Assembly: GCA_964527925.1 (NCBI GenBank)
Contig: CAZGQO010000013.1
Span: 4,780 to 68,779, forward strand
DNA length: 64,000 nucleotides
Origin: Ch128b sp964527925
GTDB taxonomy: Bacteria; Bacteroidota; Ignavibacteria; Ch128b
Direction: 5' to 3'
In this document: piece by piece, positions 46,941-54,648 of the stretch
Numbering within the stretch: position 1 is the stretch's first letter
How the letters are laid out: each line of letters opens with the position of its first letter
The notes under the pieces: generated by a model
What the model saw: only the letters and a program-made list of their open reading frames with translations
Told to the model about the DNA's origin: nothing
The model's database searches: none
Translations under genes and position numbers: made by a program

Positions 46941-48335
46941 TTATTTCTCTAGCATCTCAATGACTAACACTCTTCTATTCTTCCAGTATTCTTTTCTAAC
47001 TGTTGTTACTGGTTGTGTTTCACCAAACCACTTGGTCATGAATCTATTCATATCAATACCCTGACTTACAAGATATTTGTAAACTGTGTTAGCTCTTCTT
47101 TCAGAGAGTTTCATGTTGTATGCAGCTGGACCAATTGGACATGCATGACCTTCAATTGAGAACATTACATCTGGATTATCTTTCATGTATTTCACTGCTT
47201 CATCAAGTTTTGCTTTTTCTTCTGATCTTAAGTCATATCTATCAAATCCGAAGTATATTGTAACTTTGTATGGCTCAACTTTTACTGGACAACCATCATT
47301 GTCAACCTTCACACCTGCTGGAGTATCTGGGCATTTATCAAGATAATCTGCTACACCGTCACCATCACTATCAACTGGACATCCATTCTTATCAACTTGA
47401 ACACCAGCTGGAGTATCTGGACATTTATCAAGATAATCTGCCACACCATCGCCATCGCTGTCAACTGGGCAACCATCTTTATCAACTTTTGCCATTGCTG
47501 GAGTTCCTGGACATTTATCTAAGTAATCTGGTACACCATCACCATCGCTATCAACTGGACATCCATCTTTATCAACTTGAACACCTTTTGGTGTATTTGG
47601 ACATTTATCAAGATAATCTGCTACACCATCTTTATCAGAATCAACTGGACAACCAAATTCATCAACTTTAACACCTGCAGGAGTATTTGGGCATTGATCA
47701 TACTTATCTAATACTCCATCACCATCTAAGTCAACATCTCGCCCAAAAGTATATCCTAACCCAAGTGTAAATGTTGCATAAACATCATTGGCACTTCCTC
47801 TTTTTATTCCTTCAACATAATCTTGACCTGTTAAATCAAGAGCAACACCAAAATTTAAATTGAATTTATCAGATAAAAGGTATTTTACACCACCTTCACC
47901 ATAGAATGAAAGTGCTTTATTATCATCTGCAACTTTCTTTGAATGATAAAATGTATAATTCAATCCTGCACTCAAATATGGCAACCAATTCCAATCATTT
48001 TTCCCATATGAATACATAACCCCTAATTTACCATCATAAACAAAATTTCTCTGAGCTTTGCCAGTCATATTTTTAAATTGTAAAAAATTATAACCAACTA
48101 AAAATCTCAAACCGAACGCATGTTCATTGCTTGTAGAAAAGAAATACTCCAATCCTCCTCTTAATGTTGGGAAGTTAAATCTATTTCCTCGATCAACCAT
48201 GGAAAGGTTTAATCCGCCATCAAGTGTTGCACCAAAGTATCCACTCAATGGGTTATAACTTTTTGGTTGTGCTTGAACTGCTAATGAAAATAAAAGCACA
48301 AATATTACACTTAACGTAAATAATTTTTTCATCAT
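46941..48335 (-). CDS. OmpA-family outer-membrane protein with TSP3 repeats (paralogue 1)
   Basis: This 464-residue protein has a signal peptide (KLFTLSVIFVLLFSLAVQAQ), an N-terminal eight-strand-type barrel (about 25-200) and five thrombospondin type 3 calcium-binding repeats of 30 residues. Each repeat follows DSDGDGVADYLDKCPDTPAG. A C-terminal OmpA peptidoglycan-binding domain has IEGHACPIGPAAYNMKLSERR and NRRVLV. It links the outer membrane to the cell wall. GGAGGA five bases before the ATG at 48335 fixes the start; a second ATG follows immediately. It is the last gene of the three-gene set and is followed by a strong terminator. Confidence 0.92.
   Translation of the reverse strand: MMKKLFTLSVIFVLLFSLAVQAQPKSYNPLSGYFGATLDGGLNLSMVDRGNRFNFPTLRGGLEYFFSTSNEHAFGLRFLVGYNFLQFKNMTGKAQRNFVYDGKLGVMYSYGKNDWNWLPYLSAGLNYTFYHSKKVADDNKALSFYGEGGVKYLLSDKFNLNFGVALDLTGQDYVEGIKRGSANDVYATFTLGLGYTFGRDVDLDGDGVLDKYDQCPNTPAGVKVDEFGCPVDSDKDGVADYLDKCPNTPKGVQVDKDGCPVDSDGDGVPDYLDKCPGTPAMAKVDKDGCPVDSDGDGVADYLDKCPDTPAGVQVDKNGCPVDSDGDGVADYLDKCPDTPAGVKVDNDGCPVKVEPYKVTIYFGFDRYDLRSEEKAKLDEAVKYMKDNPDVMFSIEGHACPIGPAAYNMKLSERRANTVYKYLVSQGIDMNRFMTKWFGETQPVTTVRKEYWKNRRVLVIEMLEK
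47284..47730 (-). repeat. Tandem 90-base coding repeats (five TSP3 units)
   Basis: Five units of about 90 bases encode 30-residue TSP3 motifs. The last four begin with a DSD triplet, and the units end in GCPV. The central copies are close to identical at DNA level (for example GGACATTTATCAAGATAATC recurs), suggesting recent unequal exchange. The repeats are in frame, so copy number may vary between strains. Confidence 0.85.
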
Positions 48336-48369
48336 TTTTTCCTCCAAATTTTATTTTAATATAATAAAT

Positions 48370-49839
48370 TTATCTAATTTTAGTAATAACAACTCTTCTA
48401 TTTTTTTGTCGTCCTTCTTCAGTTTTATTATCTGCAATTGGATAATTTTCACCCATGCCTTCAGAAACAAGCATACTCAGAGGTACACCTAATTGAATAA
48501 GATATTTCTTTACAGCATCAGCTCTTTCCTGAGATAATTTTTTATTAAACTCAGAAGAACCCTGACTATCAGTATGCCCTTCTATTCGCCACACTGAACC
48601 AGGATATTTTAGAATAATTTCAGCTAATTTTTTCAACTCAGCCTTTGCACTTTCTGTTAAATTAGATTTACTTTTTTCAAAAGTTGTCATTCCCTGCAGA
48701 ATAAATGTTTTTTCTTCTGGTAAAATTTGCTTTTCTTCAACTGGACAACCATTAGAGTCAACTTGAGATCCTGGAGTTGTATCAGGACATTTATCCAAAT
48801 TATCAGGTACACCGTCATTATCTGAATCTTTGGGGCAACCATCATCATTTACTTCAACATTTGGTGGTGTATCTGGACATTTATCAAGCGCATCAAAAAC
48901 TCCATCTGAATCTGAATCAAGTGGACAACCCTTTGAATCAACAGGAAAATCTTTGGGTGTACCAGGACATCTATCTAGATATTCTGGAACACCATCTAAG
49001 TCAGAATCTAATGGACAACCCTTTTCATTCACTTCAACTCCTCGTGGTGTATCTGGACATCTATCAAATTCATCTATTACACCATCACCATCTTTATCAT
49101 TTACTTTATTAACAGGACAACCGAACTCATCAACTGGAATACCTACCGGAGTATTTGGACATAAATCAAATTTATCCAGAACACCATCTTTATCAGAATC
49201 TTTGTGACCACCAAGAAAAACAGAAAAACCAACTAAGCCTGTTAAATAAATATCTTGTTTAGATGAAATTAAGCCATCAAGTTCATCTGTATTAGGACTA
49301 CTGAAAATTCCAGTAAAATTTAAAGTTAATCCTTCCGAGAGTTTATATTTTAATCCTGCTTCACCAAAAAATCCAATAGTTACATTAGGGCGTTTATCAT
49401 AGGCTTCATTTCTCTGTTCATCTAAAACTTTGTACCAGAATGTTGAATGTCCGCCGGCTGAAAGATAAGGATAAACAGAACCAAAGTTTAATAAGTATAC
49501 TAACCCAATATTTCCATTAAAGAAGTAATTAATAAAACTTGTTGAATTGCGCGAAGGCTTTCCTATTAATCTTGGTACATTGTTCTCTGCTGATAATGCA
49601 CCATAGCCTGAATTAACTTTAATTCCAAACAAACCTGTTGACTGAGACTCAAAAAGATACTCGAATTCACCCCTTGCAAAGAATTTAATTTTAGACTTAG
49701 AAAAATCACCTAAATAATAGTTAAAACCTCCAGATGATCCCAACCATATTGTATTGCTCAATGAGTTGAAAGACGCTTTATCCTGCCCAAAGGTGAATAA
49801 AGGTAGAAGAAAACTAATTAAGAAGATTAGTTTTTTCAT
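48370..49839 (-). CDS. OmpA-family outer-membrane protein with TSP3 repeats (paralogue 2)
   Basis: This 489-residue protein has the same order as its downstream neighbour. A signal peptide (KKLIFLISFLLPLFTFGQ) is followed by a barrel (about 30-215), five TSP3 repeats (DKDGDGVIDEFDRCPDTPRG and similar) and an OmpA domain (WRIEGHTDSQGSSEFNKKLS, QKNRRVVI). The barrel end TDELDGLISSKQDIYLTGLV resembles that of the upstream barrel-only gene. The repeats are more diverged than in paralogue 1. It lies 4 bases after the upstream gene and 34 before paralogue 1. Confidence 0.92.
   Translation of the reverse strand: MKKLIFLISFLLPLFTFGQDKASFNSLSNTIWLGSSGGFNYYLGDFSKSKIKFFARGEFEYLFESQSTGLFGIKVNSGYGALSAENNVPRLIGKPSRNSTSFINYFFNGNIGLVYLLNFGSVYPYLSAGGHSTFWYKVLDEQRNEAYDKRPNVTIGFFGEAGLKYKLSEGLTLNFTGIFSSPNTDELDGLISSKQDIYLTGLVGFSVFLGGHKDSDKDGVLDKFDLCPNTPVGIPVDEFGCPVNKVNDKDGDGVIDEFDRCPDTPRGVEVNEKGCPLDSDLDGVPEYLDRCPGTPKDFPVDSKGCPLDSDSDGVFDALDKCPDTPPNVEVNDDGCPKDSDNDGVPDNLDKCPDTTPGSQVDSNGCPVEEKQILPEEKTFILQGMTTFEKSKSNLTESAKAELKKLAEIILKYPGSVWRIEGHTDSQGSSEFNKKLSQERADAVKKYLIQLGVPLSMLVSEGMGENYPIADNKTEEGRQKNRRVVITKIR
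48739..49205 (-). repeat. Diverged tandem TSP3 coding repeats (five units)
   Basis: Five 30-residue calcium-binding repeats are encoded. One extra short insert (NKVN) follows the first unit. DNA identity among units is lower than in the neighbouring paralogue, consistent with an older array. Confidence 0.75.
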
Positions 49840-49843
49840 TTTA

Positions 49844-50512
49844 TCATCTAATTCTTTGTTTGCTGAATAAGTGAATCGATAAACCTGTAGTAACAGTCAC
49901 GAACGAATCTTTCTTTCTTGAAACAAAACCATCGAGTTCATCTGTTGTGCCTATAAAATATTTTGCAGCAAAATTTACACTTAAATTATTACTAAGAAAA
50001 TATCTTATACCAAATTCACCAGAATATGTCAGAAATGGATTTCTTTTACTGTTTGTATATAAAGAATAGCTACTTGTTTCCAGTGGAATAAAAGCAAGAA
50101 CATAATCTGCACCAAAAGCAAGGTAAGGTATGAATAATTTTTTCCCCAGTGCAATTGCAATTGATGGTTCAAGCAAGACAAAAGGTGTATTAAATTTTTT
50201 GATATTTCTTTGTAATAGACCATCACCACTGTTTCGTCCAGTATTGGATTCTCCTTTCAATTCTCCATACATTCCAAAAAATCTTAATCCAATTGTAATT
50301 GATTTAGATGGAAAGTAATATTCAAAACCAAATCTTCCCGCATAACCTATTGCTGGAGTTTGAAAATCAGAGAATGGGAAAGTTACACCACCTTCATATG
50401 TTGCAACTAAGAATTTTTCAAGTGAATTGTATTTAGACCTAAGTTGAATGATGTCCTTTTGACTATAGGCTAAATTAAATATCCATAATAATAGGATTAG
50501 AATTGATTTCAT
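49844..50512 (-). CDS. Outer-membrane barrel protein, paralogue lacking TSP3 and OmpA domains
   Basis: This 222-residue protein has a signal peptide (MKSILILLLWIFNLAYSQ) and a single barrel similar to the barrel parts of the two following genes: FGFEYYFPSKSITIGLRFFG, LFIPYLAFGAD, GEFGIRYFLSNNLSVNFAAK, TDELDGFVSRKKDSFVTVTT. It ends where those proteins continue into TSP3 repeats. It is the first gene of the triad, with GGTGA before the ATG and a promoter at 50574-50545. Whether it is an old truncated copy or a working partner cannot be told. Confidence 0.78.
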   Translation of the reverse strand: MKSILILLLWIFNLAYSQKDIIQLRSKYNSLEKFLVATYEGGVTFPFSDFQTPAIGYAGRFGFEYYFPSKSITIGLRFFGMYGELKGESNTGRNSGDGLLQRNIKKFNTPFVLLEPSIAIALGKKLFIPYLAFGADYVLAFIPLETSSYSLYTNSKRNPFLTYSGEFGIRYFLSNNLSVNFAAKYFIGTTDELDGFVSRKKDSFVTVTTGLSIHLFSKQRIR

Positions 50513-50544
50513 GAGTCACCATTGATTATTTAAAATTCTAGATT

Positions 50545-50574
50545 AATATAAATAAATTTAAATTAATATATCAA
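50545..50574 (-). promoter_or_regulatory. Candidate sigma70-type promoter of the barrel/OmpA triad
   Basis: On the minus strand TTGATA (50574-50569) and TATATT (50550-50545) are 18 bases apart, about 33 bases before the ATG at 50512. It separates the triad from kamA. Confidence 0.5.
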
Positions 50575-50656
50575 GCAGAAACAAAATAAAATTCCGTTTT
50601 TACCATTATTTAATAGAACAAAGCTTTAAAAAAATCTAATTAAACAGTCACTTCGT

Positions 50657-51793
50657 TTATTCTTTATCGAGATTTGGAATTACAGGCAATTGAATAATAG
50701 AAGTGCTTTCATATTCATTAGTTTTTATTGATATGCCCGAACGATATACTTCAGGTTTGGCATCAGGATATACAAAAGTTTCGTATTTATAATTTCGAAG
50801 GATCAACTTTTCATCATCTTGATATAAAATGTATTGAGGAAGTAAAGGAATTTTTCCACCACCACCAGGTGCATCTATAACATAGTATGGAACTGCAAGA
50901 CCGGAAGTATGACCACGTAATTTATCCATTATCTCAAGTCCAACCTTTACTGGTGTTCTAAAATGATTGGCTCCTTTTGTTAAATCAGCTTGATAGAGAT
51001 AATATGGCCTTACTCTCATCAGCAAAAGTTTTCTAAAAAGTTCTTTGATGACCTCAGGATCGTCATTTACTCCTTTCATCAATACTGTTTGATTGCCAAT
51101 TGGGATTCCAGCATCAGCTAAAAGTTCACAGGCTCGTTTACTTTCAGGAGTAATTTCCCAGGGATGATTGAAATGGGTATTCACATAGATTGGATGATAC
51201 TTTTTCAACATTCTGACTAATTTAGGAGTTATTCTATGTGGAAGAACTACAGGCATTCTTGTTCCAAGTCTGATGATTTCAACATGTGGAATGGAACGTA
51301 AACGTTGAAGGATTTTTTCCAGCATTGTATCTGTAAGCATTAATGGATCGCCGCCTGAAAGAATTACATCACGAATTTCTTTGTGTTCTTCAATGTATTT
51401 GAATGCCGATTCAAGTCCTCGCATAGAAATTTTTGAAGAGTCACCCACTTTCCTTTTACGTGTGCAAAATCTACAATACATTCCACATTGACTTGTGGTA
51501 AGGAATAAAACTCGATCAGGATAGCGATGTGTAATGTTAGGAACAGGACTCATCGAATCTTCACCAAGAGGATCTTCTGGTGCGTCGATATCAATCAATT
51601 CATTTTCATCTGGTACGCACTGTAACCAGATTGGATCACCAGGATAGCGAATTAAACTAAGGTAGTAGGGATTGATTCGAGCTTGAAAGAATCTATCGAG
51701 TTTTTCTGCAACTCGTTTATCCAGATTGAATTTTTCAACGAGTTGGTCGACTGAATGAATGCTATCTCTGATCATTTTTTGCCAGAGTTCCAT
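50657..51793 (-). CDS. kamA: L-lysine 2,3-aminomutase (radical SAM, PLP)
   Basis: This 378-residue radical SAM enzyme converts L-lysine to beta-lysine. The cluster motif is CGMYCRFC (Cys103, 107, 110) and the PLP lysine is Lys314 in DAPGGGGK. Asp270 (YQAD) and Asp307 (VIDAP) lie 37 residues apart. This equals the spacing of Asp293 and Asp330, which bind the side-chain amine of lysine in the Clostridium enzyme, so lysine rather than glutamate is the predicted substrate. It is the last gene of a four-gene cluster with a GNAT and two ATP-grasp ligases, 5 bases after the GNAT gene. Confidence 0.9.
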   Translation of the reverse strand: MELWQKMIRDSIHSVDQLVEKFNLDKRVAEKLDRFFQARINPYYLSLIRYPGDPIWLQCVPDENELIDIDAPEDPLGEDSMSPVPNITHRYPDRVLFLTTSQCGMYCRFCTRKRKVGDSSKISMRGLESAFKYIEEHKEIRDVILSGGDPLMLTDTMLEKILQRLRSIPHVEIIRLGTRMPVVLPHRITPKLVRMLKKYHPIYVNTHFNHPWEITPESKRACELLADAGIPIGNQTVLMKGVNDDPEVIKELFRKLLLMRVRPYYLYQADLTKGANHFRTPVKVGLEIMDKLRGHTSGLAVPYYVIDAPGGGGKIPLLPQYILYQDDEKLILRNYKYETFVYPDAKPEVYRSGISIKTNEYESTSIIQLPVIPNLDKE

Positions 51794-51798
51794 AGTGA

Positions 51799-52284
51799 TT
51801 ACCTCTGATTTTGTAAGTATTTTCCAAATATTATTAAGCTATCACCGACTTTATAAAAATCTTTGATGACAGCTAAGATTTCATAATTGTTTTTTGAATA
51901 AAATTTTTTTGTTTGAGAATAGTCATCTCTTGAAGATGTTTCAGCTAGTATCAATCGTCCATTTTTCTGGATGACATACTCTTCAGCATCTTTCAATAAA
52001 CTCGAACCAATTCCATTACCTCGACTATCTGGAGATACAACTATCCAGTATAAATCATAAACACCATCCGTCAAAGCACGTTGTCCAATACAATAGTATC
52101 CCTGAATTTCGCCATTTAGTTCAGCAACTTTTATGAAATAATCTTTTTGGTCTGGATTATTCAGAACAATATCTATCAATTCTAATCCAACACTTTTTTC
52201 TTCTTCTGAAAAATTAGCGGTTCTGAAAAGTATATCTCTTAATTTATCTCTATCTTCTTTTAACATTTCTCTTATCTTTATCAT
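51799..52284 (-). CDS. GNAT-family N-acetyltransferase
   Basis: This 161-residue single GNAT domain has the acetyl-CoA motif VVSPDSRGNGIGSSLLKDAE, preceded by ELNGEIQGYYCIGQ and followed by LAETSSRDDYSQTKKFYSKN. It is shorter than the beta-lysine acetyltransferase AblB (about 270 residues) and does not look like it. Its place between an ATP-grasp ligase and KamA nevertheless makes beta-lysine or a beta-lysine conjugate a reasonable acceptor (inference). The ATG overlaps the preceding stop as ATGA. Confidence 0.87.
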   Translation of the reverse strand: MIKIREMLKEDRDKLRDILFRTANFSEEEKSVGLELIDIVLNNPDQKDYFIKVAELNGEIQGYYCIGQRALTDGVYDLYWIVVSPDSRGNGIGSSLLKDAEEYVIQKNGRLILAETSSRDDYSQTKKFYSKNNYEILAVIKDFYKVGDSLIIFGKYLQNQR

Positions 52285-53327
52285 TTTCTATCAAGTGCAA
52301 ACTCAAGAATTTTATTTAATAGTTCAGGATAAACTAACCCATAAGCTTTCGCAGCTCTTGCAAATCCCGCATCAATAGAAATATCTGGATTTGGATTCAC
52401 TTCAAGTATGTAAGGAACATTATTTTTATCTAATCTCAAATCAACTCTAGCATAATCTCTGCATGAAAATAAATCCGCAACTTCTAAAGCAATTTGTTTA
52501 ATTTTATTAGCCAATTGTTCATCAAGCTTTGCTGGGCACACAGGAATTGTGTTCTGATAATAAATACTATCTTTGATCCATTTGCCGTCGTAGGTAACAA
52601 TTTTTGGCAGTTCATCTGGTAATGTTTCAAAGCTGATTTCTGATAAAGGTAACGCAATTTTTTCTTTATCACCAAGAATTGCTGAATTAATTTCTCTTCC
52701 ATCGATGTATTCTTCAAGAAGAATTGGTTGATGAAAAGTTGAATACATAAATTCTAATTGTTCTTTCAATTCATTTTCATTATAGACAACTGATTGTTCA
52801 CTAATTCCAACGCTGCCATCTTCGTGTGATGGTTTTACAATCAATGGGAATTTTGGTTTTGAATCAAAAATTATTTTTGAAGGAGTTTGATACAATCTCC
52901 ATTCAGGGACTTTAAATCCTGCACCCTTCAAAATCAATTTCACTCTATGTTTATTCAAGCATAAACCAAGAGTTTGTGCACTGCATCCAGTGAAAGGAAT
53001 GTTTAGCAACTCAAATATTCCAGCTACATACATTTCTTGAATCGCTTCACCCTGAACACTTTCCACAAGATTAAAAACAACATCGTACTTATTTGAACTT
53101 AAAACATTCATCAATTCTTGAATATTATCTAATAAATTGTAGGACTCAACGTAGTAACCTAGATTCAAAAATATATTTTTGATTTCTTCAAATTCTTCAA
53201 GCACACCTACTTCAGATAAATCAATGGAATTAGAATGCTCACTTATAATTCTCCTGCCATCGTAACTTTCGTAGATTCCACCAACAGGTTGATTAAATAC
53301 TATTAATATTTTTATCTGATCTTTCAT
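52281..53327 (-). CDS. D-Ala-D-Ala-ligase-like ATP-grasp enzyme (second of pair)
   Basis: This 348-residue ATP-grasp ligase joins a carboxylate to an amine through an acyl phosphate. The sequence shows an N-terminal Ddl-type domain (NKYDVVFNLVESVQGEAIQE, IPFTGCSAQTLGLCLNKH), ATP binding (PLIVKPSHEDGSVGIS, ILLEEYIDGREI) and metal binding (YARVDLRLD, ILEVNPNPDIS). EVNPNPD replaces the EVNTLPG of true Ddl, so D-alanine is probably not the substrate. It is overlapped by ATGA at both ends, in a cluster with its paralogue, a GNAT and kamA, and no peptidoglycan genes are adjacent. Confidence 0.85.
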   Translation of the reverse strand: MKDQIKILIVFNQPVGGIYESYDGRRIISEHSNSIDLSEVGVLEEFEEIKNIFLNLGYYVESYNLLDNIQELMNVLSSNKYDVVFNLVESVQGEAIQEMYVAGIFELLNIPFTGCSAQTLGLCLNKHRVKLILKGAGFKVPEWRLYQTPSKIIFDSKPKFPLIVKPSHEDGSVGISEQSVVYNENELKEQLEFMYSTFHQPILLEEYIDGREINSAILGDKEKIALPLSEISFETLPDELPKIVTYDGKWIKDSIYYQNTIPVCPAKLDEQLANKIKQIALEVADLFSCRDYARVDLRLDKNNVPYILEVNPNPDISIDAGFARAAKAYGLVYPELLNKILEFALDRK

Positions 53328-54406
53328 ATTCCGTATCTCTTTCTTGCTGCATTTAAAACTGCGTTAATCATTTCACTATAACTTAAACCTGCTGCACGAG
53401 CAGCTTTGGGATAACAAGAATTATCATTTGGATCTGGCAAAATTCCTGGAAGCGGATTTATTTCAAGAACATTTGGGATTCCATTTTCATCCAATCTCAT
53501 ATCTATTCTAGACCAATCTCTGCATCTGAGAATGTGATAAGTTTTAAGTGCAATCTTTTCAATTAATTTTTTCAATTCAGAATCAATTTTTGCAGGGCAT
53601 TCATAAATATTCAGTGGATTTTCTCTTGTATCAAAAATCCATTTTGCTTCATATGAATAAATTGGTAGTAGTCCTTCTGGCAATTCCTCATATTTCATTT
53701 CGATTATTGGAAGAACTTTAGCTTCGGAACCGTTTCCCAGTACTGCAACTGTGAATTCTTTACCACTTAAAAATTTTTCAATTAAGGCTGGTTGATTGTA
53801 AATTTTATGTACTTTTTCAATCTCATTCAATAAATCTTCTTTATTAAATACAACCGATGAATTAAAGATTCCTTTGCTTGAACCTTCAGCAATCGGCTTT
53901 ACTATTGCTGGGAAAGAAAACTCTATTTTTTCTATATCGTCATTTTGATCAATTACTAAAAATTCAGGTGTTGGAATTTTAGAGTAAGATAGAATTTCTT
54001 TTGTTCGAGCTTTATCGAGACATATGCTTAATGTCAAAGGATCTGAACCTGTATAAGGAATGTTTAGAAACTCAAGCATTGCAGGAATTTGTGCTTCACG
54101 ACTGATTCCATTAAAACCTTCAGCGATGTTAAAAACAATATCAGGATTTAATTCACGAAGAGTTTCAAAAGCATCATTATCTGCTTCAACTAAAATTACT
54201 TCATGATAAATAGATAAAGCTTCTTGAACTGCCTGAATTGTTTCTTCAGTATCCCACTCAGCAAAAGTATCTTGATTGATTGTAGTTGAGTAATTGAATT
54301 TTTTGAGAAAAGGATACTTAGCCGATGGAGAGCTGAAATCTTTCTGCTTTATGTTATAGGTTAGTGCTACCCTTAATTTTTTCTGATTAACAGTAAAAGT
54401 ATTAAT
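53324..54406 (-). CDS. D-Ala-D-Ala-ligase-like ATP-grasp enzyme (first of pair), apparent ATT start
   Basis: The frame is homologous along its length to Ddl-like ligases: KKLRVALTYN at the N-terminus, LNPDIVFNIAEGFNG, IPYTGSDPLTLSICLDKART, FPAIVKPIAEGSSKGI, CRDWSRIDMRLDENG and VLEINPLPGILPD. The first in-frame ATG (54079) would remove about 110 residues of this conserved fold. Upstream the frame stays open to a TGA at 54416-54418, without ATG, GTG or TTG. An ATT at 54406, five bases after AGAAG, would give 360 residues, close to the 348-residue paralogue. The alternative is a lesion or base error: an ATG at 54433 lies in frame beyond the TGA. The promoter at 54481-54454 supports the long form. 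Coordinates assume ATT. Confidence 0.7.
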   Translation of the reverse strand: MNTFTVNQKKLRVALTYNIKQKDFSSPSAKYPFLKKFNYSTTINQDTFAEWDTEETIQAVQEALSIYHEVILVEADNDAFETLRELNPDIVFNIAEGFNGISREAQIPAMLEFLNIPYTGSDPLTLSICLDKARTKEILSYSKIPTPEFLVIDQNDDIEKIEFSFPAIVKPIAEGSSKGIFNSSVVFNKEDLLNEIEKVHKIYNQPALIEKFLSGKEFTVAVLGNGSEAKVLPIIEMKYEELPEGLLPIYSYEAKWIFDTRENPLNIYECPAKIDSELKKLIEKIALKTYHILRCRDWSRIDMRLDENGIPNVLEINPLPGILPDPNDNSCYPKAARAAGLSYSEMINAVLNAARKRYGI

Positions 54407-54453
54407 AAATTCTTCTCACAATTTGTTCGACATATTCAATTTATTTTATTACT

Positions 54454-54481
54454 AATATATTATTTAAAATTTTTTTGTCAA
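54454..54481 (-). promoter_or_regulatory. Sigma70-type promoter of the ATP-grasp/GNAT/kamA cluster
   Basis: On the minus strand a perfect TTGACA (54481-54476) is followed after 16 bases by TATATT (54459-54454). Transcription would begin near 54447, about 40 bases before the proposed ATT start and more than 350 before the first ATG. Confidence 0.65.
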
Positions 54482-54648
54482 TAGTTTGAACATCAATTAA
54501 AAAATTTTTCTACTAACATTTCGAATTGAATGTTTGTTCAACAAATATTGTGAAGTGAAATTAAATCGATAAAAAAATTTTTGTGTGTGATTAAAGTGAA
54601 GTAATTTTAATTTAGAGGAAAAGTTAATAAGCAGATGAGAAAAAATTT

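Noticed and set aside
47284..47730. CRISPR-like periodicity of about 90 bases
   Set aside because: The repeats are in frame inside an OmpA gene and encode TSP3 motifs; there are no distinct spacers and no cas genes.
47270..49207. Long open frames on the plus strand opposite the TSP3 repeats
   Set aside because: They mirror the repeated codons of the OmpA genes, have low-complexity composition rich in His/Gln/Leu or Ser/Gly, and lack ribosome binding sites.
50657..51793. Glutamate 2,3-aminomutase
   Set aside because: Both aspartates expected for lysine binding are present at the right spacing (270 and 307).
51799..52284. AblB beta-lysine N6-acetyltransferase
   Set aside because: It is far shorter than AblB and shows only a generic GNAT domain; the link to beta-lysine rests on context only.
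53324..54079. Ligase beginning at the ATG at 54079
   Set aside because: This would cut away the conserved N-terminal Ddl-like domain, which is encoded without interruption upstream and matches the full-length paralogue.
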